Shown: piece by piece, positions 25,800 to 32,569 of the stretch
Layout of the letters: every line of letters begins with the position of its first letter
Numbering within the stretch: position 1 is the first letter of the stretch
From: Aequorivita marisscotiae
GTDB lineage: Bacteria; Bacteroidota; Bacteroidia; Flavobacteriales; Flavobacteriaceae
NCBI RefSeq assembly: GCF_029814825.1
Contig: NZ_CP122379.1
Location: forward strand, 1,240,001-1,304,000
DNA: 64,000 bases
Direction of reading: 5' to 3'
Notes under the pieces: model-generated
What the model saw: only the letters and a program-made list of their open reading frames with translations
Told to the model about the DNA's origin: nothing
The model's database searches: none
Made by a program: the position numbers and the translations under genes

Positions 25800-27071
25800 A
25801 TGCTACAAGTAACCGACATCCGTGAAAACAAAGAAAAATACAGTAAAGCCTTAGCCAAACGCGGCATAAACGCTGATTCTACTTTGGAAGAAGTTTTAAA
25901 AGCAGATGAAGAACGTCGCGCTTCTCAGGCACAATTAGATGAAGTTTTGGCGCAGAGCAATTCCTATTCAAAGGAAATTGGGAAACTTTTTAAATCCGGA
26001 GAAGTTCAAAAAGCAAACGAGTTAAAGGAAAAAACAGTTGAATTAAAAGAAGCATCTAAACAACTAAATGAGCAAATGCTTGCTGCTGCCGACAAATTGC
26101 AGCAATTGCTTTACACACTTCCTAACATTCCGAATGATTTGGTGCCTGCCGGAACCGACGAAAATGATAATGAGGAAGTTTTAAAAGTTGGTGAAATTCC
26201 CAAACTTATTGATGGCGCTATGCCGCATTGGGAGCTAGCTAAAAAATACGACCTCATAGATTTTGAATTAGGTGTAAAGGTTACGGGAGCTGGATTTCCG
26301 GTTTATAAAGGAAAAGGCGCAAGATTGCAACGCGCACTTATTACGTATTTTTTAGATAAAAATATCTCCGCTGGCTATACCGAATTTCAGGTGCCACTTT
26401 TGGTAAATGAAGCTTCGGGTTACGGAACAGGACAATTGCCTGATAAAGAAGGGCAAATGTACCATGTGGGAGTTGATGATCTTTACTTGATTCCAACTGC
26501 TGAGGTTCCTATTACAAATATGTTTCGGGGCGAATTGTTAAACAACGCCGATCTGCCTATTACTTGCACCGGATACACACCCTGTTTTAGAAGAGAAGCT
26601 GGTAGTTATGGCGCGCATGTTCGCGGACTTAACCGTTTGCATCAATTTGACAAAGTGGAAATAGTTCGTATTGAGCATCCCGAAAATTCTTACAAAGCGC
26701 TGGACGGCATGGTAGAACATGTTAAAGATATTTTAGGCGAATTAAAATTGCCGTACCGAATTCTGCGTCTTTGCGGGGGCGATTTAGGTTTTACTTCGGC
26801 GTTAACCTATGATTTTGAAGTGTTTTCAACAGCGCAGGATCGTTGGTTGGAAATTTCTTCAGTATCAAATTTTGAGACTTTTCAAGCCAATCGGTTAAAA
26901 CTTCGCTTTAAAGATACAGACGGGAAAAATAAACTTGTGCACACCTTAAACGGAAGTGCCTTAGCACTACCAAGAGTTTTAGCGGGAATATTGGAAAACT
27001 ACCAAACTGCAGACGGTATTAAAGTGCCGGAAGTGTTGGTGCCCTATTGCGGCTTCGATTTTATAGACTAA
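25800..27071 (+). CDS. serS: seryl-tRNA synthetase
   Basis: 423 residues of class II SerRS: an N-terminal long coiled-coil arm (about 25-105) that binds the tRNA extra arm, then motif 1 around YTEFQVPLLVNEASGYGTGQLP, motif 2 TPCFRREAGSYGAHVRGLNRLHQFDKVE and motif 3 in the C-terminal NGSALALPRVLAGILENYQ. It charges serine onto tRNA-Ser. A TTTG/TAACTTAG pair lies at 25766-25777 as a weak promoter candidate. The gene is followed by a strong bidirectional terminator. Confidence 0.96.
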   Translation: MLQVTDIRENKEKYSKALAKRGINADSTLEEVLKADEERRASQAQLDEVLAQSNSYSKEIGKLFKSGEVQKANELKEKTVELKEASKQLNEQMLAAADKLQQLLYTLPNIPNDLVPAGTDENDNEEVLKVGEIPKLIDGAMPHWELAKKYDLIDFELGVKVTGAGFPVYKGKGARLQRALITYFLDKNISAGYTEFQVPLLVNEASGYGTGQLPDKEGQMYHVGVDDLYLIPTAEVPITNMFRGELLNNADLPITCTGYTPCFRREAGSYGAHVRGLNRLHQFDKVEIVRIEHPENSYKALDGMVEHVKDILGELKLPYRILRLCGGDLGFTSALTYDFEVFSTAQDRWLEISSVSNFETFQANRLKLRFKDTDGKNKLVHTLNGSALALPRVLAGILENYQTADGIKVPEVLVPYCGFDFID

Positions 27072-27113
27072 TTTATTTACCGTGTATTTGCGGTTTAATT
27101 TCACTTAAAATAA

Positions 27114-27146
27114 AAACCCCAAAGATTTTTAAGATCTTTGGGGTTT
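27114..27146. terminator. bidirectional terminator between serS and the PiT gene
   Basis: AAACCCCAAAGAT and ATCTTTGGGGTTT are a perfect 13-bp inverted repeat around a seven-base loop, with A/T runs on both sides, placed where two convergent genes end. Confidence 0.88.
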
Positions 27147-27173
27147 GTCGTTTACAGCGGGTTTGGGTTTTTA

Positions 27174-29417
27174 CTATTTCTTTTTATAACTGTTGTAATA
27201 TTCCTCCATTAAACTCATCAACGCTTTCACTAAATCTTTAGTTTCCAACAACAGGCTAAAATACAATGTGGTATTTTTAGGACTGGATTCTTCGGTTCGC
27301 GTACGGGCTATTTGCTTTTCAATTTTATTGGAAAGGCTTTCAAAGATTTCATCCTTATTTTCAATTACACTTCCAATTCGTTCAAATTCTTTTTTATTGA
27401 ATATGTCTTCAATTTCATTAAGGAATTGTTCCAAGTGCCTGTCTATTTCCTGTAAATCTTTAATTTGATTAAATCGAAGTGCCTTGTGATTGTTGTTTAC
27501 ATGCTTATAACTAGCTTTTGAAATAAATTCCAACGATTGCACTACATCTGTTAAATACCCCAGAATTACAATGTAGAAGTTGCTTCCGCGAACACTGGTA
27601 TCATCAAGATTTTTAATAAAATAGAAAATATTATCGCGCAGTTCTTCAACTTCATCGTTCAGTTTTTTAACTCCTTTTTTGCTCTTTTTTAATTTTTTGG
27701 TATCCTGTTTTGCAAGACCACGGAGCATGTCGGTATATATTTTATTTGATCGTGAAACTACATTGCTAATATTTTCAGCACTTTCCTGAATAATACCTTG
27801 TACGGTTTTACTTTCGGTTTTCTTTAAACCGCTTTTATCCATTTTTAGCTTAACTTTATTTTTATGCGAAACATAATTTCTAACCAATAATAAAATTGCT
27901 AACAATAAAAGCACAGCTATCATTGCGCCTCTTCCTATGTAAATTAAATAGGTTAGAGTACCGGCAGCTGCAAAGGCTACAAAAGCTGTAAAGAACCATC
28001 CGCCAATTACATTAAGTACGCCCGCCACTCTGTAAACGGCACTTTCCCGGCCCCAAGCTCTATCGGCTAAAGACGTACCCATGGCTACCATAAACGTAAC
28101 ATATGTGGTAGAAAGCGGCAATTTCATAGAAGTTGCCGAAGCAATTAATATACCTGCTACTACGAGGTTTATGGAAGCTCTAATCATATCAAAAGCGGGT
28201 AGCTCGTATGTTTTGTGTTTTGGAAGATCAATAACCGGCTTTTCAAAACGTTTGTCTATTTTCTCTTGGAGCGATTTTGGAAGAACAAACTCAAAATACG
28301 TTGCTACTTGTGTGCTGGATTTTACCAGAAAACGAGACAGCATATTTGGGCTGAACTTTTCGTGGCCTTCGCCTTGACGCGCTAAATCTATTTCTGTATC
28401 AGACACGGTTCTTGCTTTTTTAGAAAACCACAATGTAAGTACCATAATAGCTCCTGCTGCAAAGAGTAAGTAGGGCTCGGCGGGCACTGCGTTTTCGAGG
28501 CTAGCCATACTGTATTGGGTTGCGGCAACACCAGAGGCAGACCAGTCTATATAACTGTGATAGGCTGCCATTGGCACACCTATAAAATTCACCAAGTCGT
28601 TTCCGGCAAAGGCCAGTGCCAAACTAAAACTTCCCACTGCAATTACTATTATTAAAATGCTCTTTTTAAAGATCATCATAAACAATTGCGAAAATATTGT
28701 CCACACAACAAAACTACTTCCTACTAAAAATAAGGTGTTGTTATCTACAATTCCCTTAAAGCTACCGTAGAATGGGGTGCCTTTTAATCCTTTCATGAAT
28801 ATGAAATAACTTATTGCAGTAAGCGCAAGCCCGCCAAAAATAGCGCCGAAATATTTCATCTTTTGCTCAATATGAAAGGTGAAAATAAGTCGGGACAGAT
28901 ATTGTACAATGGCCCCAATTGTAAAGGCGATGACGACCGAGAGAATAATTCCTATAATAATTTCAACTGCTTTTTCGGTATTTATATATTTAGTTAGTGC
29001 CGAAAATGTTTCGCCATCGGTGTGGCTAATTTTTATTAATGCCATAATTACGGCGGCACCTAAAAGTTCAAAAACTATAGATACAGTAGTAGAAGTAGGT
29101 AAGCCAATAGTATTGAAAAAGTCAAGCAGTAAGATATCGGTTATCATTACCGCCATAAAAATTATCATAATTTCATCGAAGTAAAATTCGCTGGGAACAA
29201 AGATGCCCTTTCGGGCTACCTCCATCATTCCGCTGGAAAAAACGGCTCCTATAAAAATACCCAAACTGGCAATAATCATGATGTATTTGTAAGGGATTGC
29301 TTTGGAGCCTACCGCAGAGTTTAGGAAATTTACTGCGTCGTTGCTAACGCCCACAACCAAATCTGCTATGGCCAAGGCCACCAGTGCAACTATCATTAAT
29401 AAATATAGATTTTCCAT
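27174..29417 (-). CDS. PiT-family phosphate transporter fused to DUF47/PhoU-like domain
   Basis: 747 residues. Residues 1-515 hold about 12 transmembrane helices with the duplicated PiT signature (SNDAVNFLNSAVGSKAI at the start and AGNDLVNFIGVPMAAYHS, plus SATSMKLPLSTTYVTFMVAMG later). Residues 545-747 are a soluble helical domain (IIQESAENISNVVSRSNKIYTDML) like DUF47, a PhoU-like partner that is a separate gene next to pit in many bacteria and is fused here. The protein takes up phosphate with a cation across the inner membrane. It lies 79 bp downstream of the porin, with its own -7-like element and an 11-bp-phased repeat box. Confidence 0.9.
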   Translation of the reverse strand: MENLYLLMIVALVALAIADLVVGVSNDAVNFLNSAVGSKAIPYKYIMIIASLGIFIGAVFSSGMMEVARKGIFVPSEFYFDEIMIIFMAVMITDILLLDFFNTIGLPTSTTVSIVFELLGAAVIMALIKISHTDGETFSALTKYINTEKAVEIIIGIILSVVIAFTIGAIVQYLSRLIFTFHIEQKMKYFGAIFGGLALTAISYFIFMKGLKGTPFYGSFKGIVDNNTLFLVGSSFVVWTIFSQLFMMIFKKSILIIVIAVGSFSLALAFAGNDLVNFIGVPMAAYHSYIDWSASGVAATQYSMASLENAVPAEPYLLFAAGAIMVLTLWFSKKARTVSDTEIDLARQGEGHEKFSPNMLSRFLVKSSTQVATYFEFVLPKSLQEKIDKRFEKPVIDLPKHKTYELPAFDMIRASINLVVAGILIASATSMKLPLSTTYVTFMVAMGTSLADRAWGRESAVYRVAGVLNVIGGWFFTAFVAFAAAGTLTYLIYIGRGAMIAVLLLLAILLLVRNYVSHKNKVKLKMDKSGLKKTESKTVQGIIQESAENISNVVSRSNKIYTDMLRGLAKQDTKKLKKSKKGVKKLNDEVEELRDNIFYFIKNLDDTSVRGSNFYIVILGYLTDVVQSLEFISKASYKHVNNNHKALRFNQIKDLQEIDRHLEQFLNEIEDIFNKKEFERIGSVIENKDEIFESLSNKIEKQIARTRTEESSPKNTTLYFSLLLETKDLVKALMSLMEEYYNSYKKK

Positions 29418-29465
29418 TTTAATTTTAAATTAAGTTGGTGCAAATTTCCTACATAAAATAGGATT

Positions 29466-29483
29466 TAATGTTACCAAATTGTT
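29466..29483 (-). promoter_or_regulatory. Pho-box-like direct repeat upstream of the PiT gene
   Basis: On the minus strand AACAATT-TGGT-AACATTA: two 7-mers spaced by four bases. A TTTGCACC promoter end (29437-29444) starts exactly 21 bases downstream, as for the porin gene. The geometry is that of PhoB/PhoP boxes. Confidence 0.55.
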
Positions 29484-29496
29484 ATCTGTAATTAGC

Positions 29497-30696
29497 TTAA
29501 AAATGAAGGTCGAAACCCAATCGATATTCTATAAAATCGCGGTTACTTCCTTCGGTTGCATACGTTAAATCTGTTTGTATTTTTAAATTGTGATTTACAA
29601 TATATTTAGACCCACCAATTGTGTAAAAATTATGAGTTTCATTTAACGATAACGTCGTAGAAGGTTTGATGGTTGTAAATCTTCCAGCTATTTCCCATTT
29701 GGAAGGAAAAACATAACCACCTTGAAAATTTATACCTTCTCCTGTATACACCTCGTAGTCGGTAGTTGAGCCATCGCTATTTGTGGCAATTGGATTTTTG
29801 GCATCGCGATAACTGTATTCACCCATTAGTGAAAATCCGTTGTATTTAAACAATGCATCTACCAAAACAGTACTTATATTAGTCTTGTAAAACCCAAGGT
29901 CGTTGCGCATGTAACTACCTTGGTTACTCCGTGTTTTTACTGCGTCTACATTTAAATCGTAGGTAGCGCCAATAGATAGCTTTGGTTTTTCTTCGCGATA
30001 GAGGTCGCCGCCCATATAATCACCTTTTTTTGTGAATGCTCCAAAAGGCAAAACCTCAACTCGGCCAGTATATTCTATCCCGCCAAGGTTTCCTGTAATT
30101 ACATTTCTACCTTCGCCTTGCGAAACTGCAAATGCCTCTCTAATAATGAAGTTATTGAAGGGTTGAAATTCATGACGCAGTTGAAGTCCTATTTCTCTAC
30201 CCAAGTTAAATACTTTTGAAAGTTTTGAGCGATCAACAAATTGTAATTTGGCCGATGAGGTAGCATCTTCACGATTACCGGGTAGTTTGGTTTGTCCTGC
30301 CCAAAGTTCTACATTATTGTAAACTTCCCACATGACTACTGCGTCATAAATGATGCGAGGTGCATTGCCAGTAAATTCTGAAGCCCCTGCTATGTCTGAA
30401 TTGGAAAGCCCAATTTGCAATTTATAGCGAAGTTTTGGCGAGTAGGCAAAGCCGCTAAATTTTAACCGTGCTTTGCGGATTAAAAAATCGTGTTCTGGTT
30501 TGCCAAATTTATCACCTTCGTAATCCCAGGTAGAGATAGTTCGAAATTGAATTCGCGGGGCAAACTTTACACTAAATGTACTGTCTTTTCCTACAAATTT
30601 GAGCATTCCATCTCCAAATTTTGGGGCGCTAATTTGAGCTTGAGATACGCAAACAACGAACAATAAGCTAATTACGAATGTAGCTTTTGATAACAT
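29497..30696 (-). CDS. OprO/OprP-type phosphate porin
   Basis: 399 residues with a signal peptide (KATFVISLLFVVCVSQAQ), then strands with alternating hydrophobic residues and a conserved N-terminal stretch PKFGDGMLKFVGKDSTFSVKFAPRIQFR, ending DFIEYRLGFDLHF with the terminal Phe of outer-membrane barrels. The phosphate-selective porin family of Pseudomonas OprP is the best match; polyphosphate or phosphate is the expected solute. It is immediately upstream of the PiT transporter in the same direction, which supports a phosphate role. A Pho-box-like repeat lies upstream. Confidence 0.85.
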   Translation of the reverse strand: MLSKATFVISLLFVVCVSQAQISAPKFGDGMLKFVGKDSTFSVKFAPRIQFRTISTWDYEGDKFGKPEHDFLIRKARLKFSGFAYSPKLRYKLQIGLSNSDIAGASEFTGNAPRIIYDAVVMWEVYNNVELWAGQTKLPGNREDATSSAKLQFVDRSKLSKVFNLGREIGLQLRHEFQPFNNFIIREAFAVSQGEGRNVITGNLGGIEYTGRVEVLPFGAFTKKGDYMGGDLYREEKPKLSIGATYDLNVDAVKTRSNQGSYMRNDLGFYKTNISTVLVDALFKYNGFSLMGEYSYRDAKNPIATNSDGSTTDYEVYTGEGINFQGGYVFPSKWEIAGRFTTIKPSTTLSLNETHNFYTIGGSKYIVNHNLKIQTDLTYATEGSNRDFIEYRLGFDLHF

Positions 30697-30751
30697 TGAA
30701 TAAATCGTTTATAGTTTTTGTCGGTGCAAAGAACTTAATTTAACTGCAATT

Positions 30752-30769
30752 TAATGTTTCCGTAATGTT
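30752..30769 (-). promoter_or_regulatory. Pho-box-like direct repeat upstream of the porin gene
   Basis: On the minus strand AACATTA-CGGA-AACATTA, identical 7-mers with a four-base spacer. TTTGCACC (30723-30730) begins 21 bases downstream, the same spacing as at the PiT gene. Confidence 0.62.
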
Positions 30770-30801
30770 AAGCGTGTCTATATTTCGAATTTTATTTTAT
30801 A

Positions 30802-30832
30802 TGAAAAAAGGCTGTCCAGATTGAACAGCCTT
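30802..30832 (-). terminator. intrinsic terminator hairpin in front of the porin gene
   Basis: AAGGCTGT and ACAGCCTT form a perfect 8-bp stem around a nine-base loop. On the minus strand it is followed by six T. No annotated gene ends here, so it may stop a short RNA transcribed from upstream of the porin. Confidence 0.55.
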
Positions 30833-31013
30833 GTTTGAAAATCTAGTCGACAAAAACTAAACGATTTCAAAAATACCCTATAAAAATAGGCTTTTACAAA
30901 TAAAATAAATGTATTTCGGGTGTATATGAAGCGAAGTTTATCAAATCATTAAATTGAAAATTTTTTTAAACGCCATTAATTTCAAACAACTAAAAATCAA
31001 GTAGTTATAGCTT

Positions 31014-31053
31014 TAATGTTAAGTTAATGTTTCTAAATTGTTTCTTATGTGTT
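31014..31053 (+). promoter_or_regulatory. four-fold 11-bp-phased repeat upstream of the small secreted protein
   Basis: TAATGTT, TAATGTT, AATTGTT and ATGTGTT start at 31014, 31025, 31036 and 31047, exactly 11 bp apart, with TGTT common to all. It resembles two adjacent Pho boxes but read in the opposite orientation relative to the downstream gene compared with the other units. Confidence 0.6.
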
Positions 31054-31060
31054 AATTCTT

Positions 31061-31068
31061 TAAATTTG
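31061..31068 (+). promoter_or_regulatory. -7 element for the small secreted protein
   Basis: TAAATTTG is a perfect TAnnTTTG; its TTTG begins 11 bases after the last repeat of the box and 30 bases before the ATG. Confidence 0.65.
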
Positions 31069-31097
31069 ATTGTTATAAATAGTAAAAATTCAACCCT

Positions 31098-31433
31098 ATG
31101 AAAAAGATAATCAGTTTATTACTTGTTGTATTTATATCAACTGTTGTGGTTGCTCAAAATAAAAATGAATATGTAATTCACGGTAATTTAATAAAGGCTA
31201 CAATTTACAACCAAGATGGAAGTTTGGCACAAACTGGCTATTACACGAAGGATAACAAACCTACGGGCCAATGGATAAGCTACGACTTGCAAGGTAATAA
31301 AACAGCAGTTGCAACTTATAAAGATGGGGAAAAAGTGGGAACATGGTTTTTTTATCAAGATGATATTTTACAAGAAGTTTCGTTTGTAGCCTCGCGAATT
31401 GCAAAGGTTACCACCCTTAAAATTGAAAACTAA
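31098..31433 (+). CDS. small secreted MORN/YwqK-like protein
   Basis: 111 residues with a signal peptide (KKIISLLLVVFISTVVVAQ). The mature part has three successive strand pairs of the pattern Y-x-G-x-x-x-G-x-W-x-x-Y (AQTGYYTKDNKPTGQWISYD, ATYKDGEKVGTWFFYQD), which match MORN-like repeats of the YwqK family. Such proteins are sometimes automatically named toxin-antitoxin component or nicotinate-nucleotide adenylyltransferase, with no support here. It is divergent from the porin, and the large repeat box upstream suggests joint control with the phosphate genes. Confidence 0.7.
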   Translation: MKKIISLLLVVFISTVVVAQNKNEYVIHGNLIKATIYNQDGSLAQTGYYTKDNKPTGQWISYDLQGNKTAVATYKDGEKVGTWFFYQDDILQEVSFVASRIAKVTTLKIEN

Positions 31434-31470
31434 TTTTAAATTTTCTTATTTTAAGAATGCTATAAACAAA

Positions 31471-31500
31471 AAAAGGTCTCTAATTTTAGAGACCCTTTTT
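31471..31500. terminator. bidirectional terminator between the small secreted protein and the beta-helix lipoprotein
   Basis: GGTCTCT and AGAGACC form a perfect 7-bp stem around AATTTT, extended by A/T runs on both sides, where two genes converge. Confidence 0.85.
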
Positions 31501-31522
31501 GTTAACGTAGACTACGTTAGTA

Positions 31523-32536
31523 TTAGTTGCTAATCCAATTCCATCCAGTAATATCTACTTGAGTACCGTTAAACACATCGTCTTCTGGCGAAGTTAATGG
31601 TGTGTTATCTACAATTACATTTTCAATCGGGCCATCATCTTTCATATCTACATTTTTAGAGTATCCACTTAAATGGATATTTGTAAAAGTTGCACCAGAT
31701 TGTTTTTTAAACTGAAGCGCCGTTCCGTCAACAGTTGAAACCGCTGTAAAGTTTATAACTTTTGGGTTGCCGTTGTCGCCATCGGCTTCAATAGCTGTTG
31801 AAAATGGTTTGGTGTGGCTTACATACGTATTGGTAATGGTGCCATTCCAGCCTTCTGTCCAGTCTACTGAGTCATCTTCGTTGTTTTCAAAGTAAAGGTT
31901 TGATGCCGAAACAGTTCCGCCAAAAAACTCAATTCCGTCATCGGCACCATCAATAACGGCAACATTCGAGATTGAAGTTCCCGAACCTACCGCGTAAAGG
32001 GTAAGCCCGTTGTATTGCGATTCTGAATTTATTTGAGCACCCGCGCCACGAATAATTAAGTAGTTAATACTTCCCGAGTTATCGGTGTCATCAGTACCGC
32101 CGTAAATTAGGCCGCCTACTTCGGCGGTTACATTTACGCCTTCGGTGGTTGTTGCTTTTCCGCAAAGTAATAATCCGCCCCAGTCACCAGCTGAGTTGCC
32201 TTCTGAGCGCATAATAACAGGGTTTGAAGAAGTGCCTTGAATATCAATCTTTCCTCCTTGTTCTACGGCAATATATCGGTCTGTTCCATTTTGAGAAACT
32301 ATTACAGTTCCTGCGGGAATGGTAAGTTTAACACCAGATTTTACCAAATACGGTCCAGTAACCGAATATTGAAGGTTTGCATCCAAAATTCTATCAGATG
32401 TTAAAGCGCCATTAAGTTCGGTGTTTTCTACCGGCTCTTCTTCAATTGGAGTAAAGTCGTCATCACTGCTACATCCTACAAAGAATATCGCGTTTATTGC
32501 GGCAAGTGTAATTGCAAATTTCTTAAAGTTTTTCAT
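31523..32536 (-). CDS. surface lipoprotein with right-handed beta-helix
   Basis: 337 residues with a lipoprotein signal (FAITLAAINAIFFVGCSSDDD; the SDDD/acidic stretch after Cys is typical of surface export in Bacteroidota). The mature part is repeated short strands with Asn/Gly/Ser turns (SVTGPYLVKSGVKLTIPAGTVIV, GTSISNVAVIDGADDGIEFFGGTVSASNLYFENNEDDSVDWTEGW), a pattern of parallel beta-helix proteins of the pectin-lyase-like fold. No catalytic triad was seen. It follows the TonB receptor after 33 bp, the place of a partner surface lipoprotein, and the pair may bind and import one ligand. Confidence 0.72.
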   Translation of the reverse strand: MKNFKKFAITLAAINAIFFVGCSSDDDFTPIEEEPVENTELNGALTSDRILDANLQYSVTGPYLVKSGVKLTIPAGTVIVSQNGTDRYIAVEQGGKIDIQGTSSNPVIMRSEGNSAGDWGGLLLCGKATTTEGVNVTAEVGGLIYGGTDDTDNSGSINYLIIRGAGAQINSESQYNGLTLYAVGSGTSISNVAVIDGADDGIEFFGGTVSASNLYFENNEDDSVDWTEGWNGTITNTYVSHTKPFSTAIEADGDNGNPKVINFTAVSTVDGTALQFKKQSGATFTNIHLSGYSKNVDMKDDGPIENVIVDNTPLTSPEDDVFNGTQVDITGWNWISN

Positions 32537-32569
32537 TTTTTGGTTTTAATTTAAATTAGACATTTGTTG

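Larger units (their letters stand above)
30697..31097. other. 401-bp divergent intergenic region with two repeat boxes and a terminator-like hairpin
   Basis: It contains the Pho-like box and promoter of the porin (30723-30769, minus strand), a minus-oriented intrinsic hairpin (30802-30832), an AT-rich stretch with a small CCTAT/ATAGG hairpin near 30880, a four-fold 11-bp repeat (31014-31053), and a -7 element for the plus-strand gene (31061-31068). No plausible coding frame was seen. Confidence 0.6.

Noticed and set aside
30723..30730. TTTGCACC as a Pho-specific motif
   Set aside because: The same stretch follows the -7 elements of unrelated genes (tetR, and TTTGCAC at tatD and rplY), so it is a general promoter and start feature here.
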